Notes: generated by a model not told the origin, from the sequence alone. A stretch of DNA of 64,000 bases from Nocardiopsis alborubida (GCF_012396365.1 NZ_JAAXPG010000003.1:124001-188000); one strand, 5' to 3'. Counted from the first letter of the stretch, positions 43,491-52,424 are shown. Numbers and translations: made by a program.

Positions 43491-44501
43491 GTGACACTGC
43501 CCGACCCGCGACCGCGGCGGCTTCCCCTGCGCCGCATGCCCGCCACCACGTGGAACACCCAGGAGCCGACCTGGCGGGAGGGCTCGCCCTCCGTCATCGG
43601 GTCCGCGCTCAAACGCGCGCTCGCCCGGCCCTCGGGGAACTGGTTCGTGCTGGCCGCGAGCACCGAGGTCCGCGCGGACCGGCCGTTCGGGCGCGTCGTG
43701 GCCGGAACCGAGCTGGTGGCCTGGCGCACCCCGGACGGGACCGCGCACGCGGGACCGGGCGCCTGCCCGCACCTGGGCGCGCCGCTGTGCCGGGGCGCGG
43801 TGGACTCCGGGCGCCTGGTGTGCCGGTGGCACGGGCTGTCGCTGGGCGGCGGCGGCTTCCCCGGGTGGGACCCCTATCCGGTGCACGACGACGGCGTCCT
43901 GGTGTGGGTGCGCCTGGACCGGGAGGGCGGGGAGGAGCCCCTGGACGAGCCGGTGGTCCCCGAGCGCCCCGCGCTGCCCGGGAGCCTGGTGGCGGTGGAG
44001 AGCCTGGCGGGCCGGTGCGAACCCGAGGACGTGGTGGCCAACCGGCTCGACCCCTGGCACGGCTCGTGGTTCCACCCCTACTCGTTCGTGGGACTGAAGG
44101 TGACCGAGGTGCCCCAGGGAGCCGATCCCGACCCGGACCGCATGGTCGTGGACGTGGGTTTCCGGGTGGCGGGCCGGTGGGGCGTGCCGGTGCGCGCGGA
44201 GTTCCGCTGTCCGGACCCGCGCACGGTGGTCATGCGCATCATCGAGGGCGAGGGCCTGGGCAGCGTGGTGGAGACGCACGCCACCCCGCTGGGCGTGGAC
44301 GACAGGGGCGTGCCCCGCACGGCGGTCATCGAGGCGACCGTGGCCAGTTCCGAGCGGATCGGCTTCCTGCTGGCCCGCAGACTGGCGGGGCCGGTCGTGC
44401 GTCCCGTGATGCGGATGGCCGCCCGGCGCCTGTGGAAGGACGACCTGGACTACGCGGAGCGCCGGTACCTGCTCAGGAGCACCGGCCGCTGGCCCGGCTG
44501 A
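43491..44501 (+). CDS. Rieske [2Fe-2S] protein of the carotenoid operon (DUF5914-like)
   Basis: This 336-residue soluble protein has an N-terminal Rieske domain. C92-P-H94 (in ACPHLGAPLC) and C111-R-W-H114 bind the cluster. The rest is a large C-terminal domain without a clear mononuclear iron motif. It is the last gene of the crtE-crtI-crtB operon, where actinomycete isorenieratene clusters have accessory genes. An oxygenase or electron-transfer role in carotenoid modification is plausible, but the substrate is unknown. The GTG at 43491 has GGAGG at ideal spacing. A copy of the palindromic repeat follows its stop. Confidence 0.85.
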   Translation: MTLPDPRPRRLPLRRMPATTWNTQEPTWREGSPSVIGSALKRALARPSGNWFVLAASTEVRADRPFGRVVAGTELVAWRTPDGTAHAGPGACPHLGAPLCRGAVDSGRLVCRWHGLSLGGGGFPGWDPYPVHDDGVLVWVRLDREGGEEPLDEPVVPERPALPGSLVAVESLAGRCEPEDVVANRLDPWHGSWFHPYSFVGLKVTEVPQGADPDPDRMVVDVGFRVAGRWGVPVRAEFRCPDPRTVVMRIIEGEGLGSVVETHATPLGVDDRGVPRTAVIEATVASSERIGFLLARRLAGPVVRPVMRMAARRLWKDDLDYAERRYLLRSTGRWPG

Positions 44502-44538
44502 GCCCCGGCCGGTGTCGGCCGCCCGCCACATCCGGCGC

Positions 44539-44591
44539 GGTCTTGTACTCATAGCGAGGTTCGAGCGCCGATATCGGCTAAGACGAAGGTC
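44539..44591. repeat. Intergenic palindromic element, copy B
   Basis: This 53-base copy reads GGTCTTGTACTCATAGC at its left end; the right arm (ending AAGGTC) has decayed and pairs poorly. It lies between the converging Rieske and crtU genes. It matches copy A in the left arm and copy C (reverse strand) through the central GGTTCGAGCGCCG. Confidence 0.8.
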
Positions 44592-44628
44592 AGGGGTCCG
44601 CAGGCCACATCGGCAACACCTCGGCCCG

Positions 44629-46299
44629 CTACCGGGACCGCCGGGACCACCGGGCGAGCGCCCGCAGCGGCGCCGACCGCCCCTGCCGGGGCACGGTCCA
44701 CACCGTGTGCCCCGGCCGCCCCCACCGCGACAGCAGGGCGTTGGCCGCGAGCAGGCCGCTGGTGGCGGCGCGTTCCATGAGGGCCACGGGCAGGTCGGTG
44801 CGCACGTGGTCGCCCGCGACCGTCACGAACGGGTCGGGCGTGGTCACCCCGCACCGGTCCCTGTGGCTGCCCGGGGCGAACAGCGGACAGTCCGCGCGCA
44901 GTTCGTGCCGGGCGTCCACCGCGCGGGCCCGGCGCAGCTCCGGGTAGACGGACTCGGCCTGTTCCCGGAGCCGCTGCCGCTCGTACTCGGGGCGGCACCC
45001 CTCCTCCAGCGCGTAGGCGTGCAGCTCCACCACCGACCCGCCGGTGCGCCGGGCCCACTCGCGGGCCTCGTCCTCGTAGCGCTCCAGCACGCTGATGTTG
45101 TCCAGGGTGGGGTAGCCCGCCGTGCCCAGGAAGGCGGGGCGGTGCGGGCGCACGGGTCGGTCCAGCCAGTAGCGCGACACCAGGAACGGGGGAGCCGTAC
45201 GCACCCGGGCCATCCGGTCGCGCCAGGAGGCCCCGCCCAGCTCCGGCGCGCCCGCCTCCAGCGCGCCCAGTCCCGGCGAGGCCGCCACCAGGTCGCGGGT
45301 TCCGGCGGGGTCGGCGGCGAGCACCACGGCGTCCGCGCCCTCCTCGAAGACCTCGCCCTCGTGTGTGCGCCCGCGCAGCGTGAACCGGCGCTCCCCTCCC
45401 CGGGCATCCCCTTCCCCGTGCTCCGGTCCCCGGCGCACGTCCTCGACCCGCACGCCGGTCCGCAGACGGACCCCGCGCTTGGCCAGGTAGCGCTCCAGGG
45501 GATCCCACAGGGCCTGCGGGAACGGCGATCCCGGCACGTCGAACACCAGGCCCTCGGACGAACCGAGGAAGTACACGTGGAACATCAGCGCGAGTTCGGC
45601 GGCCGACAGCACACCGGGGTCGGCGAAGAAGCTGCGGGTGAACACCTCGAAGGCCAGGTGCCGCGCCGTGGGCGGGAAGCGCACCGCGTCCAGCAGGTCG
45701 CGGGCGCTGAGGTGGTCGAGCCGCTCGTACACGCCGGGCACGTCCACGTCGAGCAGTTGCAGGGCCGCGGGCACGTTGACCCGCGCCAGGTCGCGCGGGG
45801 GGAAGCTCGGGCTGGTCGCCGCCAGGACGGCCGCGTTCCACGGCGGGGTCGCGGGCAGCCCCGAGAAGCGGTCGCGCGGCCCGTCCCTGTGCACCAGCGG
45901 GTAGTCGGTGAGCGGGACCAGCGCGCCGAGTCCGGGGTCGCCGCGGCGCAGCAGGGCGCGCAGGTTGTAGTACTGCCGGAAGAACGCGTGGAACCCGCGG
46001 GTCATGGTCGCGGGCGAGCCGTCGGAGAGCGTCGTGGCCCAGCCGCGCAGCCGCCCCCCGAGCGAGGGCTCGCGCTCCAACACCGTCACGTCCACGTCCC
46101 GCTCGGCCAGTGCGCAGGCCGCCGCGAGTCCGGCGATGCCGCCGCCGACCACGACGGCGCGGGGCCTCCCGCCGGTCGCGGGACCGGTCGGCGGCGCGGG
46201 CGGGACCGCCTCGGCCAGGGGGTCGCGGGCATCGGGGGGACGGCCGGACCCGTTGGAGGGGACGCGTGCTCCGGGGCGTCCGTCGCCGTGGGGGATCAT
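44629..46299 (-). CDS. crtU: Carotene desaturase/methyltransferase CrtU
   Basis: This 556-residue FAD protein has AVVVGGGIAGLAAACAL near 48-64 and EREPSLGGRLRGW. The following MTRGFHAFFRQYYNLRALL segment is typical of CrtU, which turns the beta-rings of beta-carotene into aromatic rings to give isorenieratene. The Pro-rich first 45 residues are not conserved-looking. The ATG at 46299 overlaps the crtT stop (ATGA). Together with crtY it marks the cluster as one for aromatic carotenoids, an inference from gene set and motif resemblance. Confidence 0.88.
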   Translation of the reverse strand: MIPHGDGRPGARVPSNGSGRPPDARDPLAEAVPPAPPTGPATGGRPRAVVVGGGIAGLAAACALAERDVDVTVLEREPSLGGRLRGWATTLSDGSPATMTRGFHAFFRQYYNLRALLRRGDPGLGALVPLTDYPLVHRDGPRDRFSGLPATPPWNAAVLAATSPSFPPRDLARVNVPAALQLLDVDVPGVYERLDHLSARDLLDAVRFPPTARHLAFEVFTRSFFADPGVLSAAELALMFHVYFLGSSEGLVFDVPGSPFPQALWDPLERYLAKRGVRLRTGVRVEDVRRGPEHGEGDARGGERRFTLRGRTHEGEVFEEGADAVVLAADPAGTRDLVAASPGLGALEAGAPELGGASWRDRMARVRTAPPFLVSRYWLDRPVRPHRPAFLGTAGYPTLDNISVLERYEDEAREWARRTGGSVVELHAYALEEGCRPEYERQRLREQAESVYPELRRARAVDARHELRADCPLFAPGSHRDRCGVTTPDPFVTVAGDHVRTDLPVALMERAATSGLLAANALLSRWGRPGHTVWTVPRQGRSAPLRALARWSRRSR

Positions 46300-47093
46300 C
46301 GGCGCGGTCCTTCCGGGGAGCCGTTCGGAGCGCTGTCCGGAGCACCGCCCGAAGCGCCGTTCGGGCGCCGCCCCACGAAGGTGTGCGTGACCCCGTACTG
46401 CCAGCCCGGCAGCGGCGCGCTGGCCACCGACTCCAGGCCCGCGCGGCGCATCCGGTCCAGCAGCGCGGTGCGGCCGTCGAACTCCAGAACGCTGCGCCAC
46501 AGGTAGCGGAACAGGTCCGCGCGGCCGGTCAGCGCCTTGCCCGCCGGGATCACCACCCCCCAGCACACCGCCGACCACACCGCCCGGGCCGACACCGAGT
46601 CGGCCACGGAGTACTCGTGCAGGACGATCCTGCCGCCGGGCCTCAACAGCGCGCGCACGGACGCGAGCAGGGCGTCGGGGTCGGGACAGTTGCGGATGAG
46701 GTAGGCGCCGAACACCGCGTCCACCGGCCCTCCCAGGTGCCTCTGGGCCCACTCGGTGGTCAGGTCCTCAGCCCTGGCCTGGTGGAAGGAGACCGAGCCC
46801 GGCCACCGTTTGGCGCGGGCCGCCTCCAGCATCCCGGGCGAGGCGTCCACGCCCGCGATCCGGGCCCGTGGCAGGGCGCGCAGCAGGGCGGCGGTGGAGG
46901 CGCCCGTGCCGCACCCGAGGTCGAGCAGGCGCAGCCCCGTGCCGTCCCAGGGCAGGCCCAGCCGCCTGGCGGAGACCCGCAGGTGCGCGTGGTAGCCGGG
47001 GTTGGCGGCCACGAGCCGGTCGTAGGCTCCGGCGGCGTGGTCGAACTCGTCGGTGACCGCGCCGTCCTTCATGGCGTGCGTCGTGGTGTCCAC
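46296..47093 (-). CDS. crtT: SAM-dependent methyltransferase CrtT-like
   Basis: This 265-residue class I methyltransferase of the UbiE kind has the SAM motif RLLDLGCGTGASTAALL near 55-71, the acidic GVDASPGMLEAARAK and the post-motif VFGAYLIRNCPDPDALL. Position between crtY and crtU matches the streptomycete crtT, whose exact substrate is not established. The GTG at 47093 follows GGGAGGAGAAC; an ATG 20 codons upstream would overlap the divergent crtY start. The C terminus is a Pro/Gly/Ser-rich tail that overlaps crtU. Confidence 0.8.
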   Translation of the reverse strand: MDTTTHAMKDGAVTDEFDHAAGAYDRLVAANPGYHAHLRVSARRLGLPWDGTGLRLLDLGCGTGASTAALLRALPRARIAGVDASPGMLEAARAKRWPGSVSFHQARAEDLTTEWAQRHLGGPVDAVFGAYLIRNCPDPDALLASVRALLRPGGRIVLHEYSVADSVSARAVWSAVCWGVVIPAGKALTGRADLFRYLWRSVLEFDGRTALLDRMRRAGLESVASAPLPGWQYGVTHTFVGRRPNGASGGAPDSAPNGSPEGPRR

Positions 47094-47151
47094 GTTCTCC
47101 TCCCGGGGGTGTTCGCGTGCGGGCGCGGCCATCCCCGTGCATGCTGGGGGC

Positions 47152-48375
47152 ATGGCCGACTACGACGTGGCGATCATCGGCGGGGGAGCCGCTGGGCTCA
47201 CCCTGACCCACCATCTCCGCGCGGTCAATGACCGACGTGGCCGACCGGTGCGGGTCGCCCTCGTGGAACCGCCCCCGGGGCCGCACACCCCTCCACCGCG
47301 CACCTGGTGCTTCTGGGAGCCCGACGGCGGGCCGTGGGACCACCTGCTGGCCGCCCGCTGGTCGGACCTGTCCGTGGTGGGGCCTGACGGAACCGTCCAC
47401 GCCTCCTCTGCGGCGCCCTACGTGTACAAGATGCTGCGTTCGGCCGACGTGGACGCGCACGTGCGCGCCTCGGCCGGTGAACACGTGGACCAGCTCCCGC
47501 TGCTGGTCAGCGAGATCGTCGACGGCGCCGGGCACGCGGTGGTGCGGGGCACCGGGCAGGGCGGAGCGGACCGGGAGCTGACCGCCTCGTGGGTGTTCGA
47601 CTCGCGTCCGCCCCGGCCCGCCCCGCGCGGGCGCACGCACCTGCTCCAGCACTTCCGCGGCTGGTTCGTGCGCACGCCCGTCGATGTCTTCGACCCTTCC
47701 TCGGCCGTGCTCATGGACCTGCGCCCTCCCCAGCCCGCCAACGGCGTGGCCTTCGGCTACGTGCTGCCGCTGTCGCCGCGCGAGGCGCTGGTGGAGTACA
47801 CCGAGTTCGGCCGCGAGGCGCTCACGACTCCCGAGTACGAGCGCGCGCTCAAGGACTACTGCGGCCTGCTGGGGCTGGGGGACGTGGAGGTGACCGCGGC
47901 CGAGCAGGGCGTCATCCCGATGACCGACGCGCGGTTCCGACCCCGCGCGGGACGGCGCGTGTTCCGGGTGGGGACGGCTGGCGGCGCCACCCGGCCCTCG
48001 ACCGGGTACACGTTCAGCGGTGTGCGTCGCCAGACGGCCGCCGTGGCGCGGGCGCTGGCCCGGGGGCGGGTCCCGGTGCCGCCGGTGCCCCACCGGCGCC
48101 GCCACCTGGCGATGGACGCGGTCATGCTGCGGGCCCTGGACACGGGGCGGGTGCGGGGGGCGGAGTTCTTCGCCGGGCTGTTCGCGGCCAACCGCCTCGG
48201 GGACGTGCTGGCCTTCCTGGACGGGGGCTCGCGCCTGTCCCGCGAACTGGCGATGGGCCTGAGCACGCCGGTCGCGGCCATGTCGCTGACCAGCCTGGAC
48301 CAGGCGTGGCACCACGCGCTGCGCGGGGGCGCGGGGAGAGCCAGCCGGGGGCCGGGGCCCGCACGGCGTCGGTGA
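47152..48375 (+). CDS. crtY: Lycopene beta-cyclase
   Basis: This 407-residue CrtY-type cyclase makes beta-rings at both ends of lycopene. The N-terminal dinucleotide motif is VAIIGGGAAGLTLTHHL. PRTWCFWEPDGGPWD, FRGWFVRTPVDVFDP and VAFGYVLPLSPREALVEYTEF are hallmark CrtY segments, and PSTGYTFSGV lies near the end. It diverges from crtT across 58 bases, so the two share a promoter region. The ATG at 47152 has a G-run only one to two bases away, so a leaderless or short-leader message is likely. Confidence 0.93.
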   Translation: MADYDVAIIGGGAAGLTLTHHLRAVNDRRGRPVRVALVEPPPGPHTPPPRTWCFWEPDGGPWDHLLAARWSDLSVVGPDGTVHASSAAPYVYKMLRSADVDAHVRASAGEHVDQLPLLVSEIVDGAGHAVVRGTGQGGADRELTASWVFDSRPPRPAPRGRTHLLQHFRGWFVRTPVDVFDPSSAVLMDLRPPQPANGVAFGYVLPLSPREALVEYTEFGREALTTPEYERALKDYCGLLGLGDVEVTAAEQGVIPMTDARFRPRAGRRVFRVGTAGGATRPSTGYTFSGVRRQTAAVARALARGRVPVPPVPHRRRHLAMDAVMLRALDTGRVRGAEFFAGLFAANRLGDVLAFLDGGSRLSRELAMGLSTPVAAMSLTSLDQAWHHALRGGAGRASRGPGPARRR

Positions 48376-48557
48376 GCGGGTCCGGGTGCCCGGCGGCCGG
48401 CCCCGGCCCCGGCGAAGGGGTGCCCTGACCGGAAGCGCGTCCGGTCGCAGGAGCGTCCGTCCACACCCCCGGCGTGCGGTGACGGGGGCGCGGCGCCGCC
48501 CGCCGGGGGCCGACGCATGGCGGAAGCGGACTGGGGTAGGGTCATGCCCGAAAGTAA

Positions 48558-48591
48558 CTCGAAAAACAAGATGCTTGAATTTCGAGCAAGC
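48558..48591. promoter_or_regulatory. Candidate operator upstream of the MMPL gene
   Basis: Two overlapping inverted repeats lie in an AT-rich patch: CTCGAAA (48558-48564) with TTTCGAG (48580-48586), and GCTTG (48573-48577) with CAAGC (48587-48591). The site is 26-59 bases before the MMPL start, as expected of a repressor operator. Confidence 0.45.
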
Positions 48592-48616
48592 TGTCGGTGT
48601 GAGAGGGATCCCGAAC

Positions 48617-50812
48617 GTGGACAAGGACAACGGCAGACCACCTGCCAGGCGGTCGCGCTGGTGGATCGGAGCGGCCCTGCTCGTCGCCCTGGTGTGGTTG
48701 GTGGGCGCCGGGCCCCTGGGCATGTTCCTGGGCAGGCTCGGCGAGGTGCAGACCAACGACCCCGGCGCGTTCCTGCCGGTGGGCGCCGAGTCCACCGAGG
48801 TCGGCGAGATCGCCGAGGGGTTCGACCGCGAGGAGGCGGTCCCGGCGATCGTCGTGTACTCGCGTGAGGACTCCGGGGACGGCGGGGACGCTGGGAGCAA
48901 CGATGCGCTCGGAGAGGGCGAACTCGCCGACATCGCCGCGGTCGCCGAGCGCGTGGGCGGGGAGCCCTGGGTCTCCGGGAGCGTCGTCGGCCCCTTCCCC
49001 GGGACCGAGGACCCCTCCGTCGCCCAGTTCGTGGTGCCGCTCGACTCGGCCGCCGACACCGGCGACGCGGTCGAGGACCTGCGCGCGGTGCTGGCCGACG
49101 ACCCCGTGGCGGGTCTCCGGGCCCAGGTCACCGGTCCCGCCGGTTTCGCGGCCGACCTCGTCGCGGCCTTCGGCGGTATCGACTCCACGCTGCTGATCGT
49201 GGCCGTCACCGCCGTGCTGGTCATCCTCGTGGCCGTCTACCGCTCACCGCTGCTGCCGGTGCTGGTCGTCCTCGCCTGCCTGCTCGCCCTCGGCCTGTCC
49301 GGCGCGCTGGTCTACCTGGCCGCCGACACCGGCCTGGTCAGCCTCAACGGGCAGAGCCAGGGCATCCTCTTCATCCTGGTCGTGGGCGCCTGCACCGACT
49401 ACGCGCTGCTGCTCGTGGCCCGCTACCGCGAGGAACTGGTCGTCCGCGAGCGCGTGCCCGAGGCGGTCACGGCCGCCGTGCGCGGCGTGACCGGACCGGT
49501 CCTGGCCTCCGGCGGAACCGTCATCCTCGGCCTGCTCTGCCTGCTCGCCGCCGACCTGGCCTCCACCCGCAGCCTCGGTCCCGTGGTGGCCGTCGGTGTC
49601 GTCGCGGCCCTGCTCTCGGCGATGACCTTCCTGCCCGCCGTGCTCGCCCTGTGCGGACGCGCCGCCTTCTGGCCGGTGGCCCCGCACAGCGGCGGCCGGA
49701 CGGACGGGACCCTGGACGAGGTCGTGGACAGCCACCGGTTCTGGGGCCGTCTGGCGACCGCCGTCTCGCGCAGGCCGCGCCTGTACTGGATCGCCACCAC
49801 CGCCGTCCTGGCCGCCGCGGCCGTGTTCGCGCCCCAGTTCGACGCCGGGGGCACCGGCCAGGCCGAGGTCTTCCGCACCGAGGTGGAGGCGGTCGACGCC
49901 CAGGAGGCCCTCGACCGGGGATTCGGCTCCGACGCCAGCGCGGCCCCCGCCCTGGTGGTCGCCGACGCCGACCACCTGGACGAGGTCGTCCGGGCCGCCG
50001 AACGCCTGCCGGTGGTGGACGGGGCCGCGCCGGTGACCGAGCCCGGCCCGCCCGGCGCCGACCTGCCGCCCCTGGTGGAGGACGGCCGGGTGCTGGTCGA
50101 GGTCGTCCTCACCGTCGGTCCCGAGTCGGCCGAGGCGGTGGACGCGGTGCGCGACCTGCGTGCCGGACTGGACGCCGTCGAGGGCGCCGACGCCATGGTC
50201 GGCGGGGTGAGCGCCACCGACCTGGACACCCTGGACACCGCCCAGCGCGACTTCACGGTCGTGGTGCCGCTGGTGCTCGTGGTGGTCTTCCTCGTGCTCA
50301 TCCCGCTGCTGCGCTCCCTGGTGGCGCCGCTGCTGCTGATGGCCGTGAACGTGCTGTCCTTCGCCGCCGCGCTGGGAGTGGGAACGCTGCTGTTCGAGCA
50401 CGTGCTCGGCCTGCCCGGCGCGGACCCGGTGGTGCCGCTGTTCGCGTTCGTGTTCCTGGTGGCGCTGGGGATCGACTACAGCATCTTCCTCATGTCCCGC
50501 GCGCGTGAGGAGACGCTGCTGCACGGCCACCGCGAGGGCGTGCTGCGCGCGCTGACCGTCACCGGCGGGGTGATCACCTCCGCCGGGGTGGTGCTGGCGG
50601 TGACCTTCGCGGCGCTGGCCGTGATCCCACTGCTGTTCCTGCTCCAGCTGGCGTTCCTGGTGGCGTTCGGCGTGCTGGTGGACGCGCTGCTCGTGCGGAC
50701 GGTGCTGGTGCCAGCGTTGTCCCTGGACGTAGGGTCGCGCGTGTGGTGGCCCGGGCGTGCGGGCCGGGCCCCGAAGCGCGCGGAGGAGCGCGAACCCGCC
50801 CGGCGCGCGTAG
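48617..50812 (+). CDS. MMPL/RND-family membrane transporter
   Basis: This 731-residue transporter has the MMPL plan: one N-terminal helix, a large extracellular loop, five to six helices (STLLIVAVTAVLVILVAVYRSP through LSAMTFLPAVLALCG), a second loop and six further helices. The family signature GACTDYALLLVARYREEL is near residue 265, and ALGIDYSIFLMSRAREE is its partner in the second half. It likely exports a lipid or hydrophobic product. Its place after crtY makes carotenoid or membrane-lipid export conceivable, but most MMPL genes are unlinked to crt. The GTG at 48617 is ten bases after GAGGG. Confidence 0.88.
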   Translation: MDKDNGRPPARRSRWWIGAALLVALVWLVGAGPLGMFLGRLGEVQTNDPGAFLPVGAESTEVGEIAEGFDREEAVPAIVVYSREDSGDGGDAGSNDALGEGELADIAAVAERVGGEPWVSGSVVGPFPGTEDPSVAQFVVPLDSAADTGDAVEDLRAVLADDPVAGLRAQVTGPAGFAADLVAAFGGIDSTLLIVAVTAVLVILVAVYRSPLLPVLVVLACLLALGLSGALVYLAADTGLVSLNGQSQGILFILVVGACTDYALLLVARYREELVVRERVPEAVTAAVRGVTGPVLASGGTVILGLLCLLAADLASTRSLGPVVAVGVVAALLSAMTFLPAVLALCGRAAFWPVAPHSGGRTDGTLDEVVDSHRFWGRLATAVSRRPRLYWIATTAVLAAAAVFAPQFDAGGTGQAEVFRTEVEAVDAQEALDRGFGSDASAAPALVVADADHLDEVVRAAERLPVVDGAAPVTEPGPPGADLPPLVEDGRVLVEVVLTVGPESAEAVDAVRDLRAGLDAVEGADAMVGGVSATDLDTLDTAQRDFTVVVPLVLVVVFLVLIPLLRSLVAPLLLMAVNVLSFAAALGVGTLLFEHVLGLPGADPVVPLFAFVFLVALGIDYSIFLMSRAREETLLHGHREGVLRALTVTGGVITSAGVVLAVTFAALAVIPLLFLLQLAFLVAFGVLVDALLVRTVLVPALSLDVGSRVWWPGRAGRAPKRAEEREPARRA

Positions 50813-50863
50813 CGCCCGGCGGCGGAGCCGCGCGCGGACGGGCGCGTGCCCGGTGGGCGCCGA

Positions 50864-50877
50864 CCGCCGCGCGGCGG
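50864..50877. terminator. Palindrome between convergent MMPL and aminotransferase genes
   Basis: A 14-base perfect palindrome CCGCCGCGCGGCGG lies in a GC-only stretch between the two stop codons. A weak terminator is possible; there is no T-run. Confidence 0.35.
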
Positions 50878-50900
50878 AGCGTGCGCCCGCTGGAGACGCC

Positions 50901-51689
50901 CTACAGGGGGTCGCCCGGCAGGTCCGCGTAGGCGGCGGAGAACTTGCGCACCAGTGCCGCCTGCGGCAGGTGGACGCCGTCGATGGCGGCCACCTGCCGC
51001 ACGCCGGTGGTGGCGTTGGTGGTGAACGCGCCCGCCGTGCGGGTGCTCGCCGCCGAGGCGATCGGCCGGGTGGTCACCGGTATGCCGAGGTTCTCGGCGG
51101 CCTGGCTGATGAGCGCCGTGGTCACCCCCGGCAGGCAGGGCGCCTGCGGCCAGACCAGGCCGCCGCCGTCCAGGAAGCCGATGTTCCAGGTGGGGCCCTC
51201 CGAGACGCGGCCGTCCACGCCCGTGAACAGGGCGTCGTCGTAGCCGTCCAGCTGGGCGGCGCGGCGCTGGCGGATCGCTCCGAACAGGCCCGTGCTCTTG
51301 ACCTGTGGAGTGTCGCGGGTGAAGAGGCGGGTGCCCAGGCGGACCGGGGGAGGGGAGGTGCCCGCCGGTGCGGGGCGGGTGCTGACGAGGATCTGGGGGA
51401 GTTGGCGGGCGGAGGGCCGGCCCAGGTCCATGTGGGGGTCGAAGACGGTGACGCGGACCACCGAGGGGGAGGGGTGGGCACGTGCGGAGCGCCGTGCGAG
51501 TTCGCGGACCCGGGGGATGTCGAGTTCGACGCCGAAGAGGGTGCGGCAGTCGCGGCTCAGGCGCTCCATGTGCAGGTCGAGTCCGCGGACGCGCAGGTCG
51601 GTGACGAGCATGGTGGTGAAGTGGCCGTAGCCGTACAGGGCGAGGCCCGCGAGTTCCCCGGTGCTGACGGGGCGTCCGTTCAGTTCCAT
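50901..51689 (-). CDS. Class IV aminotransferase
   Basis: This 262-residue PLP enzyme is of the BCAT/D-amino-acid transaminase/ADC-lyase fold class. The N-terminal LALYGYGHFTTMLV leads to LHMERLSRDCRTLFG, the catalytic Lys is probably K131 in PQVKSTGLFGAIRQRRAAQ, and FTGVDGRVSEGPTWNIGFLDGG with PCLPGVTTALI binds the phosphate. Substrate is not clear. The ATG at 51689 is chosen because homologous proteins begin MELNGRPV or close to it; upstream starts are possible. It lies downstream of the methyltransferase gene on the same strand. Confidence 0.85.
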   Translation of the reverse strand: MELNGRPVSTGELAGLALYGYGHFTTMLVTDLRVRGLDLHMERLSRDCRTLFGVELDIPRVRELARRSARAHPSPSVVRVTVFDPHMDLGRPSARQLPQILVSTRPAPAGTSPPPVRLGTRLFTRDTPQVKSTGLFGAIRQRRAAQLDGYDDALFTGVDGRVSEGPTWNIGFLDGGGLVWPQAPCLPGVTTALISQAAENLGIPVTTRPIASAASTRTAGAFTTNATTGVRQVAAIDGVHLPQAALVRKFSAAYADLPGDPL

Positions 51690-51804
51690 GAGGTTTCCAT
51701 CATGGCATTCCGGGATCTGCGCCATCGGGGTTTCCCCCACCGGAACCGCGGGTGACGAGGACCCCGCGCAGGTCGGGTCGGGGACCCGGTCGCCGGGGCT
51801 CGTG

Positions 51805-51837
51805 TCATCCGGCGGTACGGCTCATCCGGCGGTACGG
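51805..51837. repeat. 16-bp tandem direct repeat at a gene end
   Basis: TCATCCGGCGGTACGG occurs at 51805-51820 and again at 51822-51837 with one base between. The second copy contains the stop codon of the methyltransferase gene, so the last codons and stop were duplicated. Confidence 0.8.
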
Positions 51838-52424
51838 CGGAACCGGTACCACTGCGGGGAGGTCTGGTTCATGGGCCACCCCAGGCCGCTGGTCTCCGCG
51901 TCCTCGGCGGTGAGGAGTTCCCATCCCGGGAACGCGGCCTCGATCTCCGCCCGCGCGACGCCCTCGACGAACCGCTGGTACCGCGACGGGCCGAAGGCGA
52001 GCATCAGCAGGGTGGCCCCCGGCGCGGCGAGGGCGGTCACCCCCCGTCCCTCCGCGGCCCGCTGGCCCGTGTCCAGACCCTGGAAGCAGCCGATGTCGAC
52101 GAAGAGGTCGAAGGCGCCCAGGCCGGAGGATTCGAGGTCGGTCACGTCGCCGACGACGTAGGTGACCTCCGCCGGGCCCTTGCGGCGGGCGGCCTCGACC
52201 GCCTCCGGCACGATGTCGACGCCCACCGCCTCCCATCCGCGCCGGGCCAGCTCGGGGGTGAACTGCCCGCGCCCGCAACCGATGTCCAGCGCCCGCCCGG
52301 GACCGCTCGGACGTGACCGCGTCTCGCGGTCGATCAGAGCGCCGAGCTGCGCCGCCCCGCCCGCTGCGCCGTAGCGCTCCCAGGGAGTGAAGCCGAGACG
52401 GTACATCCACGCGTATTTCGTCAT
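51822..52424 (-). CDS. Class I SAM-dependent methyltransferase
   Basis: This 200-residue protein has the SAM-binding motif RALDIGCGRGQFTPELARRG near 44-63, the acidic GVDIVPEAVEAARRKG and FDLFVDIGCFQGLD, where many relatives have the catalytic loop. The N-terminal MYRLGFTPWERYG helix is typical of a group close to thiopurine/tellurite-type methyltransferases. Substrate unknown. The ATG at 52424 has no ribosome binding site but lies seven bases after a TACCTT -10-like box, so the message is probably leaderless. Confidence 0.85.
   Translation of the reverse strand: MTKYAWMYRLGFTPWERYGAAGGAAQLGALIDRETRSRPSGPGRALDIGCGRGQFTPELARRGWEAVGVDIVPEAVEAARRKGPAEVTYVVGDVTDLESSGLGAFDLFVDIGCFQGLDTGQRAAEGRGVTALAAPGATLLMLAFGPSRYQRFVEGVARAEIEAAFPGWELLTAEDAETSGLGWPMNQTSPQWYRFRRTAG

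Noticed and set aside
44539..44591. Copy B of the repeat as a tRNA T-arm (GGTTCGAGC)
   Set aside because: The loop sequence resembles a T-loop, but the flanking arms do not pair and the element aligns with copies A and C as a long hairpin instead.
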